A stretch of DNA of 64,000 nt, from contig NC_045134.1 of assembly GCF_007655135.1 (NCBI RefSeq), positions 18,252,568-18,316,567 on the forward strand, read 5' to 3'. A model generated the notes under the pieces. The model was not told where the DNA came from, made no database searches, and saw only the letters and a program-made list of their open reading frames with translations. A program made the translations under genes and the position numbers. Each line of letters begins with the position of its first letter. Within the stretch, counting starts at the first letter, position 1. The DNA is from Punica granatum. Its lineage: Eukaryota > Streptophyta > Magnoliopsida > Myrtales > Lythraceae. Below are positions 11,311 through 21,825 of the stretch, in pieces.

Positions 11311-12600
11311 ATGGACCGCCCGGCTCCCGGTCTTAGACTCGAAGCAATCACGCCACCAAGGCAAGACATCATGCGCATCTGGAGGACTCTCCGACCGGTG
11401 GATCACGCATTCATCCAGGGCATCATCGGAGACGTGGTTATGTTCACCGAGACCCCGGTGGATTGGATCTTCTTGAGGACCGCCGCCGAATTTTGGGATC
11501 CCGAGCACGAGGTATTCAATTTCCAGGGGACGGAGTTATCCCCTACGATCGAGGAGTACACGGCACTCATCTAAAGGCCTACGCCCACGACCCACGGCAT
11601 CTTCGTGCCTAATCCGTTCACAACCGTCCAGGGTCAGCTCTCCACTCTCCTCCACATACCTGCTCAAGACATCCACGAGGAGCTTCACGAGAGGTGGGAT
11701 CAAGGCATCAGGATCGCGTGGCTCTCCGATTGGACACTTCTCCGCGCAATGACACCTACAACGGCTTCCTATCAGCGCGATGCCTGCCATGGATTCCTAC
11801 TCTTGGTCTTTGGCACGCTCCTGTTTCCGTACTTGCCGAACCTCATTGACGGGGCTATAGCCCAAGTCGTCCTCCAAGCGATGGGAGGCCATAGTTATGT
11901 GGAGGCTTTATTAGCCGAGATCGTCCGGTCTCTTGACTATGTTAGGGAGGTTCGGCGCAGTAGGATGAGGGGATCCCCGCATCTACTTCAGATTTGGCTT
12001 CTCGCCCATATTTGCCCTTTTTGCTCATCACACCCATTCTCCTACGTCGCCGACGAGCGTTCGCTGATTGAGCGCCTGGTACCGGTTATCCCACCTCCCG
12101 AGCACAGTTTCTCGGAATGGAGACGTTTTTGGCGTGAGTCGACGCTCGCACGCTTCTTATGGGTCGCTCAATGGAACCTCGGCGGCCCCATGATCACAGG
12201 ATGTCTCGGACGTCTGTACTTCCCCAAGCACCCCACCGACGACGAATGAATATTCTCTGCCACATCGGCATACGTGGCTCGGTTCTATGTGCGGGGATTG
12301 GCACCGCCGCAACGATCCCATGCCGCCCCGACTCCCCGCGCTACATCCGCCCTCGCCCCCGAAGCCGAAAGTTCCATCCAAGCGGCTATGCACGTGGAGC
12401 TACGGGCCATCAGGGAGGAGCGAGATAGGCTCCGTTGCGAGCTTGTTGATTCCCGCGCGGAGGTCGCGGACTACGGGGAGCTTCAGACAGAGCTGACTCG
12501 AGCACGCGCCCGGGTCGCACACCTAGATCGGGAGATGGCCCGTTTGAGCGCGGAGTTGGATCGGGTGCACAAAAGGGCGCCCAACCTTGCCCACCCCTAG
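11311..12600 (+). pseudogene. Ogre-type ORF1 (extra ORF upstream of gag), two in-frame stops
   Basis: One reading frame of about 430 codons runs from ATG 11311 to TAG 12600, interrupted by TAA at 11572-11574 and TGA at 12247-12249. The predicted product resembles the plant-mobile-domain-like ORF1 protein of Ogre elements: a globular N-terminal two thirds (including LLQIWLLAHI and the SYVEALLAEIVRSL stretch) and a C-terminal coiled coil of about 70 residues rich in E, R and L. Its role in the element is unknown. Both internal stops fit single C-to-T changes (CAA to TAA, CGA to TGA). ATG 11311 is the first in the frame. A remnant of the coiled-coil end also survives in element D. Confidence 0.82.
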
Positions 12601-12918
12601 GATTAGCAGACGCGCCCATTTTTGCCCTCGCTCGGACCTACGCCGTATTCAAGCAGCCACCGAGCGCAAAGGGATGCCGGCTTTACGTTTATGTTCCTTT
12701 CTTTTCCGTCGTATGTTCTATTTTGTAAAACTATGGAATTCGAAGCTAATCAATGTAATGGCATTAGTATTTTGAAAATTCATGCATCTCATACATCTTG
12801 TCCTTTTACTTATTCTGCATTTATCGTTTGAGATATCGGTGTTTGTCCTTACACATTCTTGGAATCTAGGTGATCACAACTGGCGTCACACCGCTACCCG
12901 ACTCGTTACCGTCTCAGG
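12601..12918 (+). other. Spacer between ORF1 and gag in element B
   Basis: About 320 bp without a coding frame. It is related to sequence following the leader in A and C (GGCATTAG motif near 12760). Pyrimidine-rich text before TCTAG at 12865-12869 makes a plausible 3' splice site. No ATG lies between it and the gag start at 12919. Confidence 0.6.
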
Positions 12919-14900
12919 ATGGCGGAAGGGGATCACGTCGATGTTTCTGAAGAAGTCAACCCTTCGGTCCCGACTCTCTCTCAACCACCGCAAACGCACG
13001 CTCCGCCGCCTCTCACTCCTGCAGGCGTACTCCCGGCGTATTCCGCCGCTCTTCCAACACATCTCCCGCCCCCGGCGTCTTTAGGAGCACCCCTTGCACC
13101 AGCCTCACCAACTTCCGCCGCCACCAATGACCAAGCCCGCATTGCGGCCCTCGAGGGCACGGTCAACCAAATGGCCACTAACATGGCGGAGCTGCTCGCC
13201 TTGCTCAGAGGACCTAACCGGGCCTCCTCGAGCTCCACACCTCTGCCGGGACCGGGACCAATAGTCGATCCAATCCCGTGGGCTCCACCGATCCAAGCCC
13301 CGGAGAACGTTGAGGTTCCCGCACCGCCAACGCTGTATACATCCACGGCCCACCCCTTCACCACCCAACTTCCGCCGCCGCCGGCCCCCTCCGTAGTCCG
13401 TCTTCCACCGGCTACCTTTCTATCCTCGGAGCACATCCTGTCCGCGCCTCTGCCCGTTTCCATACCGACCCCAATTATGGCCTACACGGTACCTCCGCCG
13501 ACGGTTTTCCCGGCGTCCATCGCACCTGCTCCGACCCACCTTTAAGCCACGGAGCTTCCTCCCTATCCGTCTCTACAGCCTCACACCGGCCTCTCCTACC
13601 AGGCACCGCCCCCCATAAACACCACCTTTCACGAACCGGGCACGCCGACTCATGCGACCCAGTTCGCCTCGTCGACGCATTTCTTCCCCGAGGCCGACGC
13701 CGAACAGGAGCGAAGGCTCAAGAGAATGGAAGAAACGATACGGGCCTTGCAAGCGGGTGATGCTCGTCCCGATGCGCGCCACGGCGATTGTAGCTATTCC
13801 CGGATATGCGGCTGCCCCTGAAGTTCAAGATCCCGGAATTCAAGACTTATGAGGGCACGACAGATCCACGCCATCACCTCCGCCATTACCGAGGGAAGAT
13901 GCTACAGTTTTGGGAATACGAGGAGTTTGTCATCCACTCCTTCCAAGATAGCCTGTCAGGATCGGCCCTCGATTGGTTCATGTCACTAAAGGCCGAAGAC
14001 ATCCCGACGTGGGAGGATCTCTCCCGGAAGTTCACCGACCAATACCGATATTGCGCGGAGACGCCTCCCACCCTTCTGGAGCTGAGCACGAAAGAAATGG
14101 CGCGGGGCCAAAAGTTCGAGGAATATGCCGCCAAGTGGCGCGCCCAAGCCGCGAAGCACATTCCCCCGATCAGCGAGGCGCAATAGATCCAGCTGTTCCA
14201 CTCCACACTGAGAGGAGTATACCATTCGCACTTGTTGGCACAGACTTCGTCATTCTCCGACCTCATCGAGGCCGGGAAGAAGTTGGATTTGGGCATCAAG
14301 CTCGGAAGGATGGAGGACCCCACCAACAAAGGAGAGGAGTCGTCGAAGAAGGTCCCCGCGACATCATCGTCTTCAAGCAGGAGAAAGGGAAAGGAAGTTT
14401 CGGTGAATACCGTCAACGCGGCACAACAGGCCCCCCAGCAATATTCGATGAACTAAACGGCGGCGCCTCCCGGAGCGCCCTCCTACGCCCCGCATGCACC
14501 TCAATATCGGCCTCAACCCCCTACCCAACCAATCTACTATTCCGCACTACCGCCTCCACCCCTACCTACGGTGTCGTCGCCCGTCGTCCACCATTATACC
14601 CCCGCTCCATCCCAAGCCCCTCAATACCAACCTCCGGCTCCTAGGACTTCTCAGCCGACACAACGGGCCCCGCCCCCGCAAGGTCAACAGGGCGGTGCAT
14701 CGCAACCACGACCCCGCCGACAATACCCAGCCCTGCCGGTCCCACTTTCCCACATCTACCGGCAAATTCGTGACAAGGTTGGGACAACAGCGCCCAGCCC
14801 AAGCTTTGATCCAACCATCCAAGATCAGAGCAAGCGATGCGAGTACCACCAAGGGGCACCAGGACACACCATAGACAACTGCTGGAAGTTAAGGGAGAAG
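12919..14900 (+). pseudogene. gag: gag (capsid/nucleocapsid part of polyprotein), broken
   Basis: ATG 12919 opens a frame with a proline-rich N-terminus and a short coiled coil (IAALEGTVNQMATNMAELL). After a frame change near 13791-13794 the retrotransposon gag core follows (PEFKTYEG, LSGSALDWF, RKFTDQY). At 14838-14880 there is a zinc-knuckle-like C-X2-H-X4-GH-X4-C motif (CEYHQGAPGHTIDNC). Stops: TAA 13543-13545, TAG 14184-14186, TAA 14454-14456; each fits one C-to-T change. A single-base shift moves the reading frame at about 13792. Gag would form the particle and package the RNA. It reads on without a stop into protease. Confidence 0.85.
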
Positions 14901-16564
14901 ATCCAAGAGATGATGGATGCGAAGGAGCTCGTGTTCAACGCTGTGAGGCCTCCGAACGTGCAGGCTAATCCCCTCCCCGACCACGGACCGGCTCAGGGGC
15001 CCTCCATCAACATGATCACCGTGTGCACATCAAGCGAGGGCGAAGGCGAGCAAGGTTGGCCTTCCCCCTTTGTGATTGAATACGTACCAGCAGAAGCCGC
15101 GGTCGGGTTCGCCGGGATTGACGCACCTCATGCCCCGCTCGTCATAGACGTTCCCGCCCGGGAGCCATACTCGAACGACAGGGTCCCCTGGACCTATGAG
15201 GGAGGTGTCGGGAACCTGGAGCAACAATTCGGTGTCATGGGCCTAACTCGCTCAGGACGGCTATACGAGAACCCGGTGACCACCTATAAAGGGAAGGCGC
15301 CCGCTACCGAAGTGGAGACGAGGCCTAGGACCCTGCCTACTCCGTCCAAGAAGGTGACAGAAGAGGAGGCCGAAGCCTTCATGAAAATCATCAAAGCGAG
15401 CGAGTACAAGGTGGTGGAGCAGATGGCCAAATCTCCGGCCCACATCTCATTGCTCGCCCTCCTACTCAATTCGGAACCCCACAGGGAGGCCCTCATGGGG
15501 GTCCTGACGGCTACGCAAATCCCCAAAGGGACGCCCCCGGACCGGATAGAGGAAACCATCAACTCTATCTTCTCCAATACCATCTCGTTTTCAGACGATG
15601 AGCTCCCTTCTGAAGGATGCGCGCACTCCCGGGCACTGCACATTGTCTGCAAGTGCAACAACCATATCGTTGGCCGAGTCATGATTGACAACGGTTTCGC
15701 GCTCAACGTATGCCCGGTGACCACTTTAAAGCAGATGAACGTGGATCTTAACCGCATCCGCCCCAGCAAAACAGCAGTCCGAGCCTTTGATGGTTCGAGG
15801 AGAGAGGTGAACGGAGAAATCGACCTCCTCATAGATATTGGCCCATGCTCCTTCAGCGTCACATTCCAAGTGTTGGATATCCCAAACGCCTTCAGCTTAC
15901 TACTTGGAAGGCCTTGGATCCACTCGGCCGGCGCCATTCCGTCCTCGCTACATCAGAAGGTGAAATTCATCGTCGAGGAGAGGATCATCACGGTCAAAGG
16001 GGAGGAGGATTACGCTATCTACAAGGAGACGGCGGTTCCTTACATCAGCGTCAGAGACGACGAAAACCTGCCCTTCCACTCCTTCGAGACCATCTCCGTT
16101 ATTCGGGATAACGGAGAGGTCGGGCCGTCCCGCGCTGACCGCATGATAGGGAAGGTCTTTTTGCGCCACAATTATATTCCCGGCGTCGGCCTTGGGGGGA
16201 ACGGACAAGGAATCAACCGTCCCATTGAAGTTGAGGAATACAAGCATAGGAGGGGACTTGGCTTTCGCCCTTCCTGTCATGAAATCATTGAGGCCCGCCG
16301 GGGCAACCATCTCCGCCGCCTCGCCACGCGCTATGGTAGGCTCAACAGGGGCATTCCAGTCCCCCCGCTATCACATTTCTTCCCCGGGCCTCCACTCATC
16401 ATCGGGAGCACCTCGGACTTCGACGACACGACCGACGCTTTGCCAACCGTGTATGCCGTCACCGAGGAGATTCCTTCAGGGGTTCACATCCGCCCGGCGC
16501 AGGAAGACGAGGAGCTTAACAACTGGACCTCAGTCCTGCGCTATTCGGCTGTGATCGCCGATGT
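14901..16564 (+). CDS. pol: Aspartic protease and G-patch region of pol
   Basis: This lies in an uninterrupted frame from 14571 to 16568 (665 codons, including the gag tail). Counting from the methionine at 14571, the retropepsin active site is MIDNG at residues 371-375 and the downstream signature LLLGRPWIH at 443-451. The protease would cut the polyprotein. Residue 376 is F where related enzymes have S (DNGSA), one C-to-T change, which probably harms catalysis. A G-patch (GVGLGGNGQGI to RGLGF) follows at about residues 538-565, a known Ogre feature between protease and reverse transcriptase. The frame ends in TAA at 16566, but the intron starting at 16565 removes that stop. Upstream stops mean it cannot now be made from the gag start. 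Confidence 0.85.
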
Positions 16565-16778
16565 GTAAGATTTATCTATGTATGAGATGTTTCCCGCGTG
16601 TCGGCGTAGCCGTAGGCCACACGACGGAAGAGGGAACTCTGTTATGGCTTCGTGATCCGCACTATCAATGAATTCCCTATATGTATTTTTTGAATCCTTG
16701 TCTATTCCACTCTCTCTTCCTTACTCTTTTGTTCATACCATTCTAAATTTTTCTAAGACGATTCTTTCAATTCTCCAG
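16565..16778 (+). other. Ogre-type intron between protease and reverse transcriptase
   Basis: The donor GTAAGA at 16565 and acceptor TTCTCCAG ending 16778 bound 214 bp, T-rich with multiple stops. Removal joins phase 2 to the reverse-transcriptase frame, leaving no stop until 17074. The frame change (positions divisible by three before, remainder one after) is exactly what splicing here repairs. Ogre elements are known to carry an intron at this place, whose splicing separates gag-pro from gag-pro-pol expression. Confidence 0.85.
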
Positions 16779-18306
16779 GCTCCACTCGAGTCCAAATCTT
16801 CGACGCGTTGATTCGAACCCATCCGAAGAATGTCTCGGAGAGCCCGGACCCAAATACTTCGGGGAAGGGCTCGACGAAGACAGTCTAGTGCCTGAGATAG
16901 AAGAGAGTTTGCGCCGCCTCGAGGATCGCCAACTCACCTCGCTTGAGCCAATAGAAGAGATCAACGTGGGCACTGAAGAGGAACCCCGCGTCCTAAAAAT
17001 CGGTACGAGCCTCGACCCAACACAACGGGTTCGAATGATCGATTTCCTGACCAGGTATCAAGAAGTCTTCGCCTAGTCCTACGCCGACATGCCGGGGCTA
17101 GACCCGTCGATAGTAAAGCACTTCCTCCCGCTAGACACTGAAAAGTTCCCGCCCAAGCGGCAACAATTGCGACGGCAACGGGCAAGCCTCCTTCTACGCA
17201 TCAAGGAGGAGGTTGTCAAGCAGATCAACGCGGGCTTTCTCGAGGTCTGTAACTATTTCGAGTAGGTGGCAAACATTGTGCCGGTGGAAAAGAAAGATGG
17301 AAGGGATCGAGTCTGCGTCGACTATCGAGACCTCAATAAGGCCAGCCCCAAGGACAATTTTTCCTTGCCCCACATCGACATACTAGTCGATAACACGGCG
17401 CGTCACGCCCAGTTTTCTTTCATGGACGGCTTCTCCGGATACAACCAAATTCAGATGGCCGAGGAAGACAAGATCAAGACGACATTCACTACCATGTGGG
17501 GAACCTTTTGTTATCGCGTCATGCCTTTCGGCCTCAAGAATGCCGGGGCAACTTATCAGAGGGCTATGGTCATGTTATTCCACGACATGATGCACAAGGA
17601 AGTCAAGGTCTATGTCGACGACATGATTGCCAAGTCCAAAGAAGGAGAAGATCACCTCGTCAATCTGAAGCGTCTCTTCGACCGCCTGAAAGAGTACAAA
17701 CTTCGGCTTAATCCGGCGAAATGTACGTTCGGCGCTCGGTCGGGAAAACTACTAGGATTCGTGGTCAGCGAGCGCGGCATCGAAGTAGATCCCGATAAAG
17801 TCAAGGCGATCAAGGAGCTCCCTCCGCCATCTTCGGTCCGCGAAGTGCGAGGCTTCTTGGGACGATTGAATTACATCGCACGATTCATTGCGAACCTGAC
17901 AGATAAGTGCCAGCCACTCTTTCGCTTGCTCCGCAAGAACGCGGCGATTGAATGGGACGAAGAATGTCAGAAGGCCTTCGACACCATCAAGGCGTATCTG
18001 GTCCAACCGCCGGTATTGGTCCCGCCTACACCGGGCCGTCCCCTCGTACTTTACCTAACTGTACGCCGCCAATCATTAGGATGCATGCTGGGATAGGAGG
18101 AGGAGTCCACACACACGGAGCGCGCGATCTACTATCTGAGCAAAAAGTTCACCGATGGGGAGTCCAATTATCCGGAAATCGAGAAGATGTGTTGTGCATT
18201 GGTGTGGGTCATGCAGAGGCTCCGACAATACACGCTTTATCACACGATCCGCTTGCTGTCAAAGGCAGACCCCCTGAAATATTTACTCGACAGTCCCACA
18301 GAAGGC
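16779..18306 (+). pseudogene. pol: Reverse transcriptase and first RNase H of pol, three stops
   Basis: The frame starts after the intron acceptor. Reverse-transcriptase motifs are in order: VCVDYRDLNKA, SFMDGFSGYNQI, MPFGLKNAGATYQRAM, the catalytic YVDD at 17611-17622, GKLLGFVVSERGIEVDP and FLGRLNYIARF. The first, gypsy-type RNase H or connection region follows (AIYYLSKKFTDGESNYPEIEK). It would copy the RNA into DNA in the particle. Stops are TAG at 17074-17076 and 17263-17265 (both where W is expected, TGG to TAG) and TAG 18094-18096 (CAG to TAG). At about 18309 the frame shifts by one base, consistent with loss of one A in a short A run. Confidence 0.88.
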
Positions 18307-18960
18307 AGAACCTCGCCAAATGGCGTTGTCAATTGACGGAATACGATATCGAGTACGTGTCCCGCACTTCGGTCAAGGGGCAAGCGATCGCGGATCATTT
18401 GGCAGAATTCCCAATTGAAGACCACACACCGATTAATTTCGACTTCCCGGATGAGGGGATTCTCCGAGTAGACGACGAGGGAGAGAAATCGGGATGGAAT
18501 ATGTATTTCGATGGCGCCGTCAATTCCACGGGATCAGGTATCGGCGCAGTACTGATATCCCCGGACGGACACTATTACCCGGTAGCGGCAAAGATCGACT
18601 TCCCGTGCACCAATAATGTGGCCGAGTACGAGGCATGTATTCTCGGCCTACAGGCGGCGATTGATTTCAGAGTAAAAGAGCTTGAAGTGTTCGGGGACTC
18701 GATGCTCACTATCTTCCAGACATTGGGGCAATGGAAGACAAAGGATGCAAAGCTAGTGCCATATCACGAGTACCTCGAGAAGTTAACCGAGAACTTCGAG
18801 GACATCTCGTTCACCTATACCCCGCGCATGACAAATCAATTCGCGGACGCGCTTGCAACGCTCGCCTCCATGGTGAGCATCACGAAGGAAAACCTTATCG
18901 AGCCCCTTGAGATTGAGATAGCCGAAGGACCGGCACACTGCAACTCAGTTGAAGCATCCG
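18307..18960 (+). CDS. pol: Second, archaeal-type RNase H of pol
   Basis: This is the first part of a long open frame ending at 20219. The segment LAKWRCQLTEYDIEYV is followed by an RNase H fold with acidic residues in YFDGAVN, NNVAEYEA, VFGDS and FADALATLAS. Tat-lineage elements are known to carry this additional archaeal-type RNase H besides the normal one. It probably helps remove RNA during plus-strand synthesis. The open frame extends back to 17952, but before about 18307 it is out of register with the true protein; the methionine at 17952 is not a real start. Confidence 0.85.
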
Positions 18961-20219
18961 AGGCAAAGCCGTGGTACGAAGACATCAAGAACCTTCTACG
19001 AACCAGCCAATACCCCCCATTCGCCGATCGCCGCGATAGGAAGACTCTCAGACGCCTCGCGATACATTACTTTTTGAGCGGCGAGATACTCTACCGCCGC
19101 TCCTTCGACTCCACACTCCTCCGATGCATCGACGAACACGAATCGCGACGTCTCATGGAGGAAGGGCACGGGGGAAACTGTGGACCCCATATGAACGGTC
19201 TCATGCTCGCTAAGAAGATCATGCGCCTGGGCTATTATTGGTCCACCATGGAGACTGATTGTGTGAAACATGTCAGGCATTGTCACCGATGTCAGGTTTA
19301 CGCCGATCAGATCAAACCGCCGCCCAACGAACTGCGCCCCATGACGGCACCATGGCCTTTTTCGATGTGGGGAATGGATGTGATTGGCCCGATCAACCCC
19401 AAAGCGTCTAACGGACACATGTTCATTTTGGTGGAGATCGACTACTTCACCAAATGGATCGAAGCCGTCACTCTTGCGTCAGTCACCGCAAAAGCCGTGG
19501 CCCGTTTTCTCAGACGCGACGTTATCGCCCGGTACGGGGTCCCTGCGACAATCATCATAGACAACGCCAAGAACCTGAACAACAAGGTCATCGATGAGCT
19601 CTGTGCACAATTCAAAATCCGACACCGCAACTCCACCCCGTACCGTCCCCAAATGAACGGTGCGGTGGAAGCGGCGAATAAGAACATCAAAAAGATCATC
19701 GAAAAAATGACGGTGAACTACAAGGATTGGCACGAGATGCTCCCCTATGTACTCTTGGCGTACCGTACTTCCATACGGACCTCAACCGGGGCAACCTCGT
19801 ACTCGCTAGTCTATGGCATGGAGGCCGTCCTCCCAATCGAAGTGGAGATCCCTTCCATGAGGATTCTTGCCGAGGCCGAACTTGAAGAAGCAGAATGGGC
19901 AAAGCAACGGTACGAACAGTTGAATTTCATTGATGAGAAGAGGCTGAAAGCGCTATGCCATGGACAGTGCTATCAACAAAGAATGGCTCGAGCCTTCAAC
20001 GCAAGAGTCCGCCACCGCGATTTCAACCCCGGCGACCTCATTTTGAGGAAAGTCCTACACGTCACGTCGGACTCTCGAGGGAAGTTCTCGTACAAATATG
20101 ACGGCCCCTTCGTCGTCAAAGAGGTTTTCTCCGGAGGAGCGGTCGTCTTGAGCGACATGGACGGCACTGAAAATGCCCTTCCCGTCAACGCTGACGCCAT
20201 TAAAAAGTATTATCTGTGA
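18961..20219 (+). CDS. pol: Integrase of element B
   Basis: The same open frame continues to TGA 20217. The HHCC zinc finger is visible (GHGGNCGPHMNG, then CHRC), then the DDE core: D in WGMDVIGP, D in IIIDNAKN and E in NGAVEAANKN. The C-terminal part has GDLILRKV and YDGPFVVKEVFSGGAVVL, as in Tat-lineage integrases, ending in KKYYL. It would insert the DNA copy, making the 5-bp duplication. IIIDNAKN has A where the common form is DNG, so activity is doubtful. This is the best preserved part of the element: no internal stop for over 600 codons. Confidence 0.9.
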
Positions 20220-21240
20220 GCACTTGTATATTCTTTATTCTCCGGGCTCCGTGCCCCTTTCATTGTAAGACATTTCTATTTCCGTGGACGAGCTTCAATT
20301 CCCACAATCTGTCCAATACTAAGCTGTCTTGAGAGAAAAAAAAAATAATAAATTTTCCCGCTAGGTCGAAAACCTCTTCGAGGTGGCCTAGGCAAAAGCT
20401 AGGGAACGAGTGGCACGACTTAAAATCCCGCAAAGGGGGGTCGCGGCAAAAGGAGAGCACAAATCACTTCCTCGCTAGGTCGAAAACCTCTTCGAGGCAG
20501 CCTAGGCAAAAGTTAGAGGACCCGAGGGATGCGATCCCACCCAAACATGGGGGATCGTAGCAAAAGGTGAGCATTCATGTGAGAAAAATCAAATAAAATA
20601 CCCCGCTAGGCTGTTGCGCACCCCGCGGCCTAGGCAAAAGTTAGGGGACAATGTCGGCTCGACCACGAAAGAAAAGCGACACTTTCCCTGTGAAGCTACA
20701 CCGAGTAGTGGTTCGGCACTCTCCGACGCAAGCAAACTCTCTTCGACTCTCCAGGCTCGAGACTCGCTTCGAAATGGGGGTCGAATCAACGTATCCTTGA
20801 CTTGGAGGATCCCATAAGATCCCTCCTTTTACCTTTACGCACATATTCTACGGGCTACCCGTTTCAGAAAAAGCCATTCTCCGATAGGGACACGACCACC
20901 CTGCAATGGTCACCGATATCAAATCCCCGACACATCTTTGCATAGATTCCTCTTACATATACCCCGTCTCGCCAATTAGGCGCAATTGACATCCTTTGTA
21001 GGTTTCCCTGTCTCCGTGCACAGGTGTGATTGGGAATCCCAAGGGGCATCTCCTTCTTGACGAACACGCGGTTGGCTTGTGCGACAGATCGGGGCTTCGA
21101 ACCGAATGGAGGGCATGATAAAGAATCCTCTTGACCCTAGCTCTAGGAAACAACAAATAACAAGCTCGAATGGGAATGGGACAATCTGCCTCCGCCGACG
21201 TCCCCGACATACCGCCTAGCATCCATCTCTGCCCTTACCT
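20220..21240 (+). other. Element B 3' untranslated region with a CTAGGCAAAAG repeat
   Basis: Three copies of a unit of roughly 115-130 bp start near 20357, 20471 and 20601. Each contains GCTAGG..., a short inverted CCTC/GAGG pair and CCTAGGCAAAAG. Related GCCTAGG text occurs in the C and D internal regions (for example 48830-48850, inverted). The rest, to 21240, shows no gene. Confidence 0.65.
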
Positions 21241-21244
21241 TCCC

Positions 21245-21640
21245 TTACACTCTGCGCACTTTACTGTTTTCTGGACTTCGCGTCCGGTTTACTGCTTTCA
21301 GGACTTCGCGTCCCCGGACTTCGCGCCCGGTTTACTGCTTTCAGGACTTCGCGTCCGGTTTACTGCTTTCAGGACTTCGCGTCCCCGGACTTCGCGCCCG
21401 GTTTACTGCTTTCAGGACTTCGCGTCCCCGGACTTCGCGTCCGGTTTACTGCTTTCAGGACTTCGCGTCCGGTTTACTGCTTTCAGGACTTCGCATCCCC
21501 GGACTTCGCGTCCGATTTACTGCTTTCAGGACTTCGCGTCCGGTTTACTGCTTTCAGGACTTCGCGTCCGGTTTACTGCTTTCCGGACTTCGCGTCCACA
21601 TTTACTGCTTTCCGGACTTCTCGTCCATTTTACCGCTTTC
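21245..21640 (+). repeat. 3' UTR satellite of element B (TTCGCGTCCGGTTTACTGC family)
   Basis: Tandem units of about 29 bp, some lengthened to about 44 bp by a doubled CCCCGGACTTCGCGTC, run for almost 400 bp. Open frames across it (21170-21823) are satellite artefacts. Tandem arrays shortly before the polypurine tract are known in Ogre/Tat elements; the core TTTACTGCTTTC also appears in the arrays of A and C. Confidence 0.9.
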
Positions 21641-21810
21641 TGCGGGCTTCGGCCTTTCACCTACCACTTCACGTTCCCCAAATCCCGCTCACGCTACTAT
21701 CTCATGACAGGGGGGCGAGTTACCACAAAGAACGACGATAGAAGCGGCCGCCGGGACCAAAAGGGTGCCTCTCATGGTCTTTGGCTACATCCTCTAACCG
21801 AGCATGTAAC

Positions 21811-21825
21811 CAAAGAGGGGTAAGC
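21811..21825 (+). promoter_or_regulatory. Polypurine tract of element B
   Basis: CAAAGAGGGGTAAGC lies directly before the 3' LTR. C and D have the same tract with one base different (GAGGGGCAAGC on the minus strand), so plus-strand priming signals are shared. Confidence 0.85.

Noticed and set aside
13806..14186. Gag core taken as an independent small gene
   Set aside because: It is one segment of the broken gag frame, bounded by a frameshift and a TAG stop.
17952..18306. Start of the 755-codon frame taken as a protein N-terminus
   Set aside because: In this part the true reverse-transcriptase/RNase H reading is in another frame; the methionine at 17952 is an accident before the frameshift near 18309.
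21170..21823. 217-codon open frame
   Set aside because: It lies across the 3' UTR satellite of B; not a gene.
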